DNA of 64,000 nucleotides, from positions 36,014,232 through 36,078,231 of the forward strand of contig OX940862.1 of NCBI GenBank assembly GCA_954871525.1, read 5' to 3'. Source of the stretch: Parietaria judaica. Taxonomy: Eukaryota > Streptophyta > Magnoliopsida > Rosales > Urticaceae. Below, one piece after another: positions 12,886 through 24,918 of the stretch; the first letter of the stretch is position 1, and each line of letters starts with the position of its first letter. A program made the translations under genes and the position numbers. The notes below the pieces were generated by a model. It made no database searches, had not been told where the DNA came from, and was given only the letters and a program-made list of their open reading frames with translations.

Positions 12886-13640
12886 TAATTTAACTAGTTA
12901 GACCCGAGTCGGGACCGAAAAAAATCATTATTTAATCGAGGTCACTAATTTATTGAGTTAATTTAACGAGATTTTAATGTATAATATAACAGGGGAGATT
13001 TTTTTGTGTATTCTAATTTTAAATTTTAGAAAATACTATTAGAATATACAGAGAATACGATTTGCACATTCTTCGTTCTTGCTAATGTGAAATCTTTCAA
13101 GAATTTTTCAATATATCTTTTTCGAAATAACCACAATTTCTTCTTTTTTCGCCATGAGTATTTCATATGGTAAATATTTACTTTGCCGAACCGCAAAGGA
13201 TTTGCCAAGCTCTTTCTTGACAATCAACACATGTCATTGAGGTAATAGCAATAGAAAATATCAACGTCAGAGAATTTATTTACAAAAACTTAATGATGAT
13301 CAAAACAAGTCTTACTAATTCATTCACTTCTATGGAAATCTATAACTTTTTATATGAATGTCTTGGCGCTTTGCTTAAGCCCGTCTACACTTTTTCTAAA
13401 CTTCAAACTCATTTTCCTTTTGCACCATGCTTCAAACAAGATCACTTATGTTTTTATTGTATCGAGTTCTACTGACGAAACCTATACTTCGGTACAACGT
13501 CAATCTGGTGATATCAATATTCCGGACGATCGCGGCCAACATCTCTCACCCGAAAGGTAGTTGAAAAACTAGCTAGTATATGATAATTCTCGGTAAAAAA
13601 CTATTTCCATGCTGTTAACAAAATATTGAAAGGTAGTAAA
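12886..13640. other. Intergenic, nothing recognised
   Basis: AT-rich DNA between the LINE remnant and the solo LTR. Short open frames on both strands (for example 13026-13223 minus and 13293-13560 plus) show no recognisable motif and are treated as chance. Confidence 0.5.
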
Positions 13641-13645
13641 GTGTT

Positions 13646-15334
13646 TGTTGATGCCGTTTTTTGGATCAAACACTGTTGAAGCCCAAGTTGTGTATTTTGG
13701 GTCTGGCCCAATGTCGTTGGTGACATGGCGGGCTTTTGTTGACTCTTGGATGGACCTTTGATGGGCCTTGGATGGGCCTTGTTGCGAGGATGACAGATTT
13801 TGCTGTCAATGATGGTATCTTCTGACCCCCGTTGACTCCGGGACGATTGCCGCTGACTTCAGGGTGAGGTTTTAATTGACTGATTTGGGGGCCCTGAGCA
13901 GGTATTCCTGGCACTAGCCTGGTCAAAGGTCTCTTTGCCGTTCGGGGTCCTAGGCAACCCGGGTTACACACTACCTGTTACCTCAGGGCCAGAGGCCGGG
14001 GTTACAGGTCCGGGAATCGCTCAGATCGTAGGTACCAGCGAACGGGGGAGTCTTTTAACCAGGGAGTGAATCTTGGGAGGTTAGACTCTCGTCCTGATAT
14101 GGCTTGTTCTAGTCTGGGCAGGAACTGTCCTCGGAGTCCCGGTATCCTATTCAGATCCGGGAACTAAGAGACAGAAATTAGGCCGCGCTGATCTTAGAAC
14201 AAGGGCAGGCGGGGTCATGGACCTTCCCTAGGATTTTCTCCAGGAGATTCTTCTCAGAACGATCCCTCAGCCGTCCGGATCTTAGTGGAAATTCCCCTGT
14301 CAGGCCCCTCGTCCTGAATTGTGGGCCCAGGCTCGTGCCCCCAGGCTATACCCTCAGCCGCGCAACGGACTGGGGAGATAGACTGGGCACCGCGTAGAAC
14401 TGGGCCTATCAGGCGGGCCAAGGACCAAGTAGGAATTTCACCAGGGCTTCCGCTTTTCGTAAATCTCTCACTTTTTAGGACCTGAGAAAAGCGAACACCC
14501 GAGGTCAAGGGAAACAGGGGGGGGGGGGGGTACCCCCCGATTCACCTCCGACGCTCAACATTAGAACAGTATTTGAGGGGAAGCGAGTATATCGGGGGTA
14601 GAGAGAGAGAAAACTCGAGTCGAGTAAGTTCGAATGAGTTACCGTTTAACTGAACTGAGATTCTATTTATAGTAGGGCCCGGGGGCCCACGCGTAATAAA
14701 ATATTGTCCCACGGGTCCCCGGGCAATTATTTATTTATTTTCAAGTCCCCAAGAAAAGATGGTTCAATTCCGGCCGTCCGAGCGGGATCGGACGGCCCAC
14801 ATTCCCTCCATGTGGGCCACTTGCGAGCGGCTTCAAAGGACAGGGGTCATCCCCGCCCTACACGTGGCTACCGAGGGCAAGCCCCTCGCAAGTGGGCGAG
14901 ATGGGGAGCCCTCGGCCCTACGCGTGGCCGATGATGGCCTGCCCCACGCAAGTGGGCGAGAGAAGACGCCCACAAGTGGGCTTACGCGCGCAGGTGGGTC
15001 GACGCGCGCAGGTGGGTCCCGCGGGGTGAGGCAGCTCCTGGATCCGCCACGTGGCGCGATCCTGGGGTTGTTGCCTCCGTGGGTCCCGTCCCGTGTCTGT
15101 TTTTTACAATTTTTAAGTCGTTTTCGGGTGTTTTCATATTTTTACGAACACCGGGACACTTTGTTTTTCGAAAACGGGCCTCCGGGGGGAGTTTTGGGCT
15201 TTGAAATTGATTTAATTAATTCATAACCTCAATTAAAGATTAATTGGATTATTAATTAATTAAAGGGAATGAACGCGATAATTCCTGTTTAATTAATTCG
15301 TTTATAAAAATCAATCTCGTTTTTATCCGTAACA
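13646..15334 (-). mobile_element. Solo LTR with 5-bp target-site duplication
   Basis: The 1689-bp GC-richer block is bounded by TGTTGATG and CGTAACA and flanked by the direct repeat GTGTT at 13641-13645 and 15335-15339. A canonical TATA box (CTATAAATAG) on the minus strand at 14672-14663, followed by CT-rich sequence, indicates minus orientation, so the LTR runs from TGTTACGG to CATCAACA. It has no internal coding region and no second LTR, as expected after recombination between two LTRs. It includes a run of about 14 G at 14516-14530. The parent family is not represented elsewhere in the window. Confidence 0.8.
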
Positions 15335-15473
15335 GTGTTCGTTCAATGTTTATTTTCTATGTCATAAACATTTGAATTTAGACTTCTATACGAGTACATC
15401 TTCAAGTGTTCAACTTTTATGTTGTTATGAGACAAGAAAAAATAATCATATATCTTAATATATATATATATTA

Positions 15474-15978
15474 GGGGAAATTGCGATAAAAATACCTAAT
15501 CTTTGGTCAAACTACCTCCTGGGTACCCAACCTTTAAAACTGGCGGCAAAAATACCCAACCTAGGTTGACCGTGACTTTGGCATGAAAACGTTAATTTTT
15601 CCGTTAAAATTGGTCATGTGGCCGTTAGCGGCAAAAATACCCAACCTTTTTAAAAAAAATATTTTTTTTAATTTATGTTTTTTTTTCTTTATTGATTAGT
15701 GACTAACTTTTGTGTTATTCCATGTATTTGGAATTCAAGTAATTATCACTAATCAAGTAAAGAAAGAATAAATAAATTTTAAAAAAAAATTATTTTTTTA
15801 AAAAAGGTTGGGTATTTTTGCCGCTAACGGCCACATCAGAGATGTTAACGGAAAAATTAACGTTTTCATGCCAAAGTCACGGTCAACGCAGGTTGGGTAT
15901 TTTTGCCGCCAGTTTTAAAAGTTAGGTACCCGGGAGGCAGTTTGACCAAAAGTTGTATATTTTTGCCGTAATTTTCCC
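15474..15978. mobile_element. Foldback/MITE-like element 1
   Basis: The left arm (about 15474-15668) and right arm (about 15781-15978) are inverted copies of each other. Both carry GGCAAAAATACCCAACCT, TGACCGTGACTTTGGCATG and GCCGTTAGCGGC words. A spacer of about 110 bp separates them and there is no coding frame. The flanks are TA-rich, so the target duplication is ambiguous. Confidence 0.85.
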
Positions 15979-16280
15979 TATATATCACGATAATTAATGC
16001 GAGCTATTTACAGACACCATTTGTATAAATAAGTGCCACATCAGTTTCAATGCCCGTTATAAAATAGATTTGACCAAGGAAAAAGGAAAAGGAAAAAGAA
16101 AAAGAAGACATTAATAACTCTAATTAATGGGATATTAAAAAGAGAAAGAAGCCAACATCGTCATTATAGTCAGTAAGTAGACCATTGTAATTATGCCAAT
16201 ACGTTGGATTCATCGGGACCAAATTACAAAGGGTTTACTGTGGGCCAAAATTAAACTATTTTAGTAATAAAAAAAATCAA

Positions 16281-17232
16281 GGGTAAACTGCGGTAATGTA
16301 TTCAATGTTTGAGCGCCTGCAAATTATGTACCTACTGTTTATTTTTCGACTGCTAATGTACTTATATTTGATTCCGTTTTTTTTTTTCCGTCACTTAACC
16401 GTTTGTGAGTGATTCCTCCTTTATATGTACAATTATTGTATTTTTGGCATAACTCACTCATTTTTTGTCCAAATTTCATGGATAATTCACCGTTGGAAAG
16501 CTAAGAAATAGATCTACAATTTTATTGTTTGAATTTTGTAAAAAACGTTCAAAATAAGTGAGTTAGTGTAATGCAAAATATTTGTTTTGAGCAAATTTTA
16601 ATAAACTTAATGACTTTTTCTGATGAAACTTAAAGCGAAAAAAAAGTAGATAAATCTTTTATCTTTATAACAGTAGTTTATTTATAAATTTTGGACAAAA
16701 AATGAGTGATCAATGCCGAAAATACAAAAGATTTTTGCACATCACATCTTTCATATTTTTGGCATAAATCACTCATTTTTTGTCCAAAAATTATACATAA
16801 ACTACCTTTGGAAAGATAAAAGATCAATAAACAACATTTTATTTTTACGTTTCATCAGAAAAAGTCATTAAGTATATTAAAATTTGCTCAAAAAAATATT
16901 TTGCATTACACTAATGTCGAGGTTTAGGTTGTAACTGAATTTCGTATTTAAAAAAAAAAAACTTTTTTTACAAAACATGAAATACCAAAGTTTTAGATCT
17001 AATCTTTCCATATATAGGTCGTGCATAAAAGTTGGACAACAAATGAGTGAGTTATGCCAAAAATACAAAAATTATAAATATAAAAGAGGAATCACTCGCT
17101 GACGATCAAGTGATGGAAAACCATGAAAATATCTAACGGAATCAAGTTTAGGTACATTAGCTGTCGAAAATAAACATTGAGTACATAATTCGTAGGCGAT
17201 CAAACATTGTGTACATTAACCGAAGTTTACCC
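16281..17232. mobile_element. Foldback/MITE-like element 2
   Basis: The outer ends are inverted copies: left GGGTAAACTGCGGTAATGTA, right complement GGGTAAACTTCGGTTAATGTA. The pairing continues through AATTATGTAC and GAGTGATTCCTC for several hundred bp. The inner part contains three further copies of TTTTTGGCATAA with CACTCATTTTTTGTCC in alternating orientation. No gene was found; the short frames inside are incidental. Confidence 0.85.
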
Positions 17233-19598
17233 AAAAATCAACTTTATAAATGATTATCTGTAATCGTCAATATTAATTTGCATTAGTTTAATGAAATCTA
17301 TCTCCGTCGTTTACGAAAATAAGTTTTGATTAACGAATCTCAATACCAAAATAAATTCTTGATAACAAAGTCAAAGGGGTCAAGGGAGAAGTCAGCAGTA
17401 AAAATAAAGAAGGTAGCCGACAAAGATGATTACAGAGAAGGATAATGAAGTTCGTCGATGAATAATGAAATAAACTCATGTAACATTTTTTTATTTACTT
17501 TATATTACATTATTTAAACATGAAATTAACATATAATTAGAGTAATTGAATATATTTTTGCATTATTGTAAATATTTTTTAAGCATAATATTAATATATA
17601 TTACTTTCAAATCAAATATACATTCTTTTTAGTAATATAAATTGTATTGATTTAATGATTATATTTATTTTTATTTCAGTTCAACCACATATAAACATAA
17701 AGGAGGTTAAACAAACAGTGTTTCAAATATCATACTCCCAAACTGTTTGCAAGACTGAACTCTGATACTGATTTCTGAAACTAAATTGCAAAATTGGTTT
17801 CCCAAATCATTTAACCAAACACTACCTTATTCTCTTCAAACCCGTTTTTGTTTGCGTGATTAAGTTTTAACAGAAAGACTGGAGCTTTTAGGTAACTTAA
17901 AAGCAAAGTTACATCAGTCGTGAATCTGTAACTGTGACGGTGGTTTTTCACCTCAACAAATATTATTACACTCGTAAAATTTAACTGACGCGTGTCAGCT
18001 TTAAAAATTGAAAATCTACAGCATAGTTATCAGTAATATCCGTAAGACGTTCGACAATTAAAAAGTTACAACTTACTTATCGATAATATCTGTAAGTTGT
18101 AATATGTTCGTATATCGTTAGATGTGATCAGTACAAATCAGGATATGTAGACATGAACATATTGAAAAAGAAAAAATTACTGAATATTTGAATTTAAAAT
18201 TTTCATTCTATAGATGTGATAGGTCTATGTCTATCGAAAGATTCAAACATCTCAATGCTAGACCGTAATATGGGAACCAGATAAAAATAATTTTGCAATG
18301 AAAAGGTCCTTGTTACAAATTTGAAATTTCGGTAATGAACAAATAAATGATGGCATGTAATAGCATTATTGATTTAATTTATTCAAATCCAGAGTAAGAT
18401 AATTACTTAAATAACTAATTTCTAATTGGTTGATAATTCATGACATGGATCATCAGCTAAGATCACCAAGTGGAAGGGTGAGATTAACTCTGACTTATCC
18501 AACGGTTCATATTACACTGTGATTAAGTAAGGAAAAAAGTTGTCACAAATACCAATTAAGGATGGTTTTGGTTGACTAGAATTAAAAGAAGAAATATAAT
18601 ATTTTTTTAAGGATAGAATTAATGACATGATTTAAAAATTTATAATGGAATATTAAAAATACACCTTTTCGATAAATACTAAGGCCGTCTTTAACGTTCA
18701 AACTTCCCTCTTCCTTTTTTTTGTTTAGCCAATTTTCTTAGATAGAAAATACATTTCGATGCCATACAGATTTCAAGCTAATACTCAAGTACGTATATCT
18801 TAGCGCATATGGCATTGAATGTGGAGCTACAATTTGGATTGTATGTTCGATAGCAAGTGTCCGAGGAGAGGACTCGTTTGAAGTTTAAAGTTTAAGCATC
18901 GTTGCGTCATGTAAGTAATTTTGTCATATTTTAATTTCATTACATGTGTTCTTACGCTTGAATGGATTATTTTTCATTATATATATATATATCCCACTTA
19001 GGCTATTATGTAATTAAGCGTGCACGACGTTTGAGTCATATTCTTATTGTGACGCAAATTTTGTACGATATAGCCACAACAACACATGGAATCGTCACGA
19101 CATGTACTAATCTCCCAACGAAGATTTTTCTTTTATCATCTTGGGAGATAATATGCACAATTGTCACTGTGGGGAATGTGGATAACGTTGCGGTGAAGTT
19201 CACATCAGCTCATCGGTTTTTAATCATCAAGCTAGGTGTAGGAGGCCATAGAAAATTGATATTTTCTTGCAATTATTGTTTTGAAGTATCAAGATGGTTA
19301 AGAATGTCCATTTTGGAAAAAGAAAACAGAGTAATAGTACTAAATAAAAATTACGTTTATTTTTAAATTGAGAACCAGATTACAAGGGACTGAGATTAGA
19401 AGAAAAGCTTCTTCTTTTCTTTTACAAAATTGACAGGGACGAAATCCAAGTTAGACCAAGTTGTTTGGCAAGTTTTTCAAAATCAAAGTGCAAAAACAAA
19501 AGATATTTAAAACTTGTAAAAGAATATCTAAAGAAAAATTAAATTTATAAAACATATCTAAACGTATAAAATATGTTCCATATAACAAAATTGTAATC
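17233..19598. other. Intergenic, no supported gene
   Basis: AT-rich. An open frame of 134 codons at 18962-19366 (plus) has no recognisable domain and unremarkable composition. A stretch at 17700-17830 has loosely complementary ends (GGTTAAACAAACAG and AACCAAACACTACC) that may be a decayed hAT-type MITE. Confidence 0.45.
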
Positions 19599-19611
19599 AA
19601 AATCTAAACTT

Positions 19612-19847
19612 TTTTTTTTTGAATGGAATAGATGCTTTTTTTGAATGGGGTGGTACAATCCGCCGATGTTACAATGCACTCTCGCATGACTTAGATATAC
19701 TCAGTGTAAGAACAGGTAGCACTAATGGCCAAGTTTACAATATGTAAAGGGGGCACTCATTTGAGTCTCATGAGGGTTTGAACCAATGACCTCTTCGATA
19801 GAGGAGTAGTGGAGTTACTACTACGCCGAACAAGCTTAGTTTAAAAA
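19612..19847 (-). mobile_element. tRNA-derived SINE, copy 1
   Basis: On the minus strand it begins near AAGCTTGTTCGGCGTAGTAG (A-box region) and has a perfect B box GGTTCAAACCC at 19784-19774. It ends in a pure A tail at 19624-19612. The flanks AAAATCTAAGCTT (19848-19860) and AAAATCTAAACTT (19599-19611) match at 12 of 13 bases and look like the target-site duplication. A second copy is at 63140-63345. Confidence 0.8.
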
Positions 19848-19860
19848 AAAATCTAAGCTT

Positions 19861-20520
19861 CAAACTCCAAATAAAACATAAATAACTCCAAAATATTTAA
19901 CTCTAGCTTCAAAATTTTAGAACATAATTTAACTAAAACGTATCAGAGACAAAGATGAAAGACGTCTAGGTTTTCTAGTTTAAAAGTCCAATCTTATGTC
20001 CTATGCAATTTTATAAGTCAGAATATATATTCATACTTTTTCCAAATTACGAGCCAAGTTTTATTTTACCCGGGGTGGCCGGGTCGATCTGGTAACAAAA
20101 TAAACCGGGAATTAGGATGGGTCGGTTCATAGTTTTTATATGAAATGACAGCTCGATTTCACGACAAAATAGAGTGAGAAACGGATTGTGACCGAGCTGA
20201 AAGATTATAAAAAACAAGGGCATTTTATCATAGCTAAATTAGTAAAGTATAATGAAACAATTTGAATATTCGTGTGAAGTGGCAAGTTTGAACATGTAAA
20301 AGACAATCTCAATTCTCAAGTTCCAAATACTCAAGGCTATCAAATATGAAATTATGAATTTAAGTGATCCTATAACAGAACCTGACGTCCAAAAGCTTAA
20401 ATGTTAAGTGAGAAAGTGAGAACGATGTCAAATAATGCACCAATGACACAAACCTAATTTTAATAAATTAAACAAGAAAAGCAGTCTTAAGGACTTTAAA
20501 AGATTTATATTTAGGAAAAA
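19861..20520. other. Intergenic, nothing recognised
   Basis: AT-rich sequence between the SINE and foldback element 3, without convincing open frame, repeat or motif. Confidence 0.5.
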
Positions 20521-20821
20521 ATGGCACAAGCACCCCTCATTTTAGTATTAGTGCAAATAACCCCTTTAATTTTATTACTAAGTGTATACTTGTCTTTTCG
20601 ACTGTTTTCTTTCGGCACCGGATTCGTCCAGACTTTGTTAATCAACATTAAAACTCTTTTTATTTTATTTTTTTGGCAGCTAACCCTCTAAAGTTGAGTG
20701 ACTTCAGCCGCTAAAAAATTTAAATTGGAGAGATTTGAGTGCATATTAACAAAGCTGAGGGTCAAAAAAGGTTATTTGCACTATTGTTCAAAGTTGAGGG
20801 ACATAGATGTTAATTACCTTA
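20521..20821. mobile_element. Foldback/MITE-like element 3
   Basis: Inverted arms share ATTAGTGCAAATAACC (left, near 20550) with its complement near 20780-20800, and CCCCTCA with its complement near 20808. It is about 300 bp with no coding potential and more diverged arms than elements 1 and 2. Confidence 0.65.
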
Positions 20822-20887
20822 ATTTCTAACCTCGAATAGAGAAGCAAACCCAATAAAAACAAGGCAAATTTTTCAAACAGCAATCCC

Positions 20888-21123
20888 CGCCACGTGGCAG
20901 AGTTTAACTCGTTGAAAAGTCGTCCTTGTGGGCCCACACCCACGTGAGACCCAAGTCAATAATATAACGCAAACCGAACAAACAAGTAAACAAAAAATAA
21001 GGAGAAAAGAAAAGGGAAAACAAAAAGGCTCGTCTGTGGTGTACGGAACCAAGAAATCCCCGAGATTCCGACCAATAGGAATCCGCCGGAGTCAGCGTGA
21101 CAGCTAAGCGGTGTCTACGTGGC
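20888..21123. promoter_or_regulatory. Cluster of ACGTG (ABRE/G-box) sites
   Basis: CACGTGGC at 20891-20898, CACGTG at 20941-20946 and ACGTGGC at 21117-21123 lie within 240 bp, about 3.8-4 kb upstream of the ABI3 start codon. CACGTGGC is a strong match to the abscisic-acid response element bound by bZIP factors. A distal role at ABI3 is inference; no other gene start was recognised nearby. Confidence 0.4.
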
Positions 21124-21361
21124 AGAACTTGACACGTTTGTCAGACTCCGTTTCTCTCTAAGCATGTGACTCTATCTCCTGCTTCCGTAATATCCATGAA
21201 ATTGAAAACGGCCTTGTTGGCACAAGGAAACGACTCACCAAAAAACGTATATATTAGTATAAAAATATAAGAGATATAGTTTAACTTTAATCAATGTATA
21301 GATAGATAAATACTAACTTAAACAAAGTATATAAATAGTGTAAGTATTATATATATAAAGG

Positions 21362-21790
21362 GTTAAGGACGGCGGAAATATATAAAGTTTAGTCAAAAAA
21401 TTTATCGTGTGCTTAAAATTTAAAAATAGTGGTGAAAATACTCAAAGTTACATTTGGGAGTTGACCATTGCATTCTCATAACGCAGTTAAATTACTCGTT
21501 AGCTCTAGCCACGCGGACAAAAGTGGGTTGCTGACATAACAATTTTTGCCACGTGGACGAGCCCCACATAAGTCTCGTTTACGACAAAACAACGAATAAA
21601 ACCCTTAATTACTACTATTTAATATAATTAATTGAACCCTTAATGATTACACTTGACAAAACATAAATGCACGTGGCCAGAGTTAACGGGTAAGTTAATG
21701 GCGTTACGAGAATGGAGTGGTCAACTCCCCAAGTATGACTTTGGGTATTTTTGCTATCACTTTCAAAAACTATATATCTGCCTTGCTTAG
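21362..21790. mobile_element. Foldback/MITE-like element 4, carrying two CACGTGG sites
   Basis: Inverted arms: left GGGAGTTGACCATTGCATTC near 21455 and right complement GGGAGTTGACCACTCCATTC near 21725. The pairing extends through GTTAACTCTGGCCACG-like sequence. The element contains CACGTGG at 21550-21556 and 21670-21676. No coding frame. Confidence 0.8.
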
Positions 21791-21977
21791 ATTCAAAGAT
21801 TGAGAGGGCTAAAATTCTAGCAGAACTGTAGAATTATAGAGGATTGAAATGTAAATTTACTAAGAATACACGGGGCTTAGAGAAGAAAATCATAAAAACT
21901 AGTACTAGGAATAAATATTTTGGAGTATCAACCTCCTCACTGCAACTCATATTTCTGCTCTAAAATTTTCCGCTCTA

Positions 21978-22431
21978 TATGGCTAAAAAAACACTATGGT
22001 TGAAATTTTGAACACATTTAAAAAAAATCAATGTTTCTAAATTTTGTTCAATTTCAGACAATTTTACCCTTGATTAATTAACTCCTAAACTGTCCATAAA
22101 TTATCAAAAACTGTCCCCAAATCTAAATTATTGTCTCCAAATTCTGAAGAAATTGTCCCAAGATGGGACAATTTAAAAAACTGTCTCTAAATTACCAAAA
22201 ATTGTCCTCTAAATTTACCAAATATTGTCCTTAAATTACCAAAAATTGTCCCCTAAATTTAAATTACCGTCCCCAAGGATCATAAGAAACTGTCCCAAGA
22301 ATGTTAATTGTACAACTTCCCCAATGTTAATCACAGGTAAAATCGTCGGAAATTGGGCAAAGTTTAGAAACATCGATTTTTTTTAAAATGTGTTCAAAAG
22401 TTCAATTATAGTATTTTTTTTGAGCCATTTT
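21978..22431. mobile_element. Foldback/MITE-like element 5 with internal tandem repeat
   Basis: The ends are inverted copies: left GGCTAAAAAAACACTATGG, right complement GGCTCAAAAAAAATACTAT. Pairing continues through TTTGAACACATTT and GATGTTTCTAAA. The interior (about 22085-22290) is a degenerate tandem array around AAATTACCAAAAATTGTCC. Lies 190 bp after element 4. Confidence 0.8.
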
Positions 22432-24420
22432 CTCAAGTTTCTCTATTGAAGTCGGGTAAATTAGTAAAATTAAACTATTATATTTGCGATTACATTCAAA
22501 ATTTAGTGAAAAAGGTATTTAAAATTGAAATTATAATAAAGTAATGTTAGACAATACTGTTCAATATAAGATAATACCTTAATGTACTTATATTTTCTGC
22601 TTTCGATTTCTCGTAATAATTCCCTCAACTCATCCATAAAGTTACGTGTCATTTAACGATAAATGAATTGGAACAATTTTATTTAGCATATTAATCTAAG
22701 TTCTATATAAATTTATAATCTGTAAATACTATTAATTTCATCGAGCCTATTTTCTCTTTTCCGATCCGTAAAGAAAATCCCCTCAATTCGTTTCGACATT
22801 TAATGGTCTGTCATTGCGTTCGTACAATTTCGTTCGAGAATATGTACTAAAAATATTAATATAGTTTTATTAAAATTAGGTACCTTTGTTGCAAATAGCT
22901 AGAAGTATTAATATGTACAGATACAAATAAAGTTACGTCAGAATTGCATGGACGCGTAGCAGCAAACTGTGAAGCGCGCCGCTTCACCCACGAATCCGGA
23001 CAAACCCATAACGTGAAATCCAATCGAATTCGTAAAAGAAGTGGACAAAACTTATATTTTTTTTTTATATATATATATATATATATAATTAAAGGGTTGT
23101 AAATTTTCATTGAGTTCGTCTTATGTGGTTCGTGCAGAGTCCATAGGTTTTTATTATCAAATTTCCAATTCATATATTTTTTGTCATAAAAAGTTTTCGT
23201 GTCCATTTATAATAGCTAATAAGAGCATGTTGATTTTGGAGCATTGCAATGCATTTTTCCGTGTGATAATTTTGTTTGCTTTATATCTGTTTGTGCAAGC
23301 TTGAGATTGTGCTTTAATTATGTGTGCAATCTTGTTGTTTTCTTTTTGAGCTATCGCTCGTAGTTTCTTTTGTCTTATCTTCTCTTTAGATTATTATCAT
23401 CATCCATAGCAATTACTACACATATTTGATATTTCCAACTTTGTTTTCCACTAAAGACGAAGTCTACTATATTTGTTGTTATATCATTTATGACTTTAAT
23501 TATTTATTGCGCGAGTGAAACTAAAGATTTTGCTTCCTATATTCACTCTAAATTCAAAGTAGCGAACAAAATAGCAGGGTCTCAAAGTCATACACATAGA
23601 TAATTCAATTTGTAAAATATCAAGATGTGTTACATAGTAAAAACTTGTAACTTCATATTAAAACATACGATCAGTTAAAACATAGTACTTGTTTATTTGA
23701 CCGGCATATTGGTTGGCCACGCGTTATTTTTTATCTGCTGATAATCTGTATTTAGAACTGAACCGGGCACGAGTTGCTCGGCGTGAGCTTATTCTGAACG
23801 GCTCCGCTGATAATTTGTATCAATAGAATCGGGTACATGTTTGAGTTGTGATCTGATTTCGGACCGACAAAATCCGCTCCGTCTTAAATATTAAAAAGAT
23901 GCAATACATTCATCTCTTGTAATAAAAACAATTATTATTATTATTATATTATATACATAGTAAAAAATTTATCATTTACTTATTTTTTTCCGTGGCCTCT
24001 TATATCACTTACTATTAAGATAAGATAAAATTATTATATTATCGAAATTATTCATAAATTAAAATTAAATTTAATAAAATATTAATATTAATTCAAATTT
24101 TATTAATTTATTAAAATTATTAATTTATGAAGTATTAATATTACGAAGTTATAATATATCAAACGGGTGACAAACTCAACCGCACCCGGACGCAGACCCG
24201 GAAGTTATAATATATGGAGCTTGTGACAAACTCAACCGGCGCCGGACCCGGACAACCAAATGCAATTGCACACATTGCAGCATCAAAGAAGAAGATTTAT
24301 CCAAAATAAAATATTATCATCACATTTTTCATATAAAAAACAAAATAAAATTAACTAGGGTATAATATTAATTATAATTATTACACGTTTGAACGGTGCA
24401 ATAATAAAAAAGAGTGAGGT
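22432..24420. other. Upstream region of ABI3, no other gene seen
   Basis: AT-rich. A (TA)n stretch occurs at 23066-23088. No open frame with a recognisable product and no confident TATA box for ABI3. A (GA)n run at 24446-24462 and CT-rich sequence from about 24540 resemble a plant 5' UTR, so transcription of ABI3 may begin near 24420-24450. Confidence 0.4.
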
Positions 24421-24736
24421 TAGATTTAGTGGTGGTTCATAAAGGCAGAGAGAGAGAGAGAAGCACCGACGAAGCAAGCCATTGAGGTTCGAACGCATGG
24501 CGAGTGGCACAGGATCCGGAGCCAAACTATCGCCACGAGCCTTTGTTTTCTTCTCTCTCCCTCGTCGACGTGTTCTTCCCCTCCTCTTCTAAACCAGACA
24601 AGAGAAAAGAGAGTGAGCTCCATTGGAACAAACCGGAACACGCACGGGTTCGAGCTGTTTTGTTTTTTGGATAAGTCTCTCCTCTATTATATGTAATGAT
24701 ATTTGCTTATTTTATTATCCATAGTAGCTGAACCAG

Positions 24737-24838
24737 ATGCTTTATGTTGCAAACAACTTGCGTATCTCTCAGTCTCAGTTTCTCTCTCCTTGAAGATTTG
24801 ATGGCATGGGGATTCTAAGCGGGCCCTTGCTTCCTTAA
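24737..24838 (+). promoter_or_regulatory. Cluster of upstream ORFs in the ABI3 leader
   Basis: Several AUGs precede the ABI3 start. 24737-24793 encodes 18 aa, 24744-24818 encodes 24 aa (with a second in-frame AUG at 24801), and 24806-24838 encodes 10 aa. They overlap in three frames and all end before the main AUG at 24919. Long uORF-containing leaders that repress translation are known for ABI3 in Arabidopsis; the same role here is inference. Confidence 0.6.
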
Positions 24839-24918
24839 TCACCTACAACGCTTTCCCTTGCCCTCATCCGTACACACCACCGCCTCAAAACCCTAGCTAG
24901 TTTTGGAGCTCCGGCGAG

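Noticed and set aside
14515..14530. G-run as a quadruplex regulatory element
   Set aside because: A single homopolymer run inside a solo LTR. No pattern of four separated G tracts is evident.
18962..19366. 134-codon open frame as a gene
   Set aside because: No domain, ordinary AT-rich composition, starts near a (TA)n run, and no splice or promoter support.
21121..21260. Gene start after the ACGTG cluster
   Set aside because: CT-rich sequence is followed by an ATG, but the frame closes after about 20 codons with no plausible donor site.
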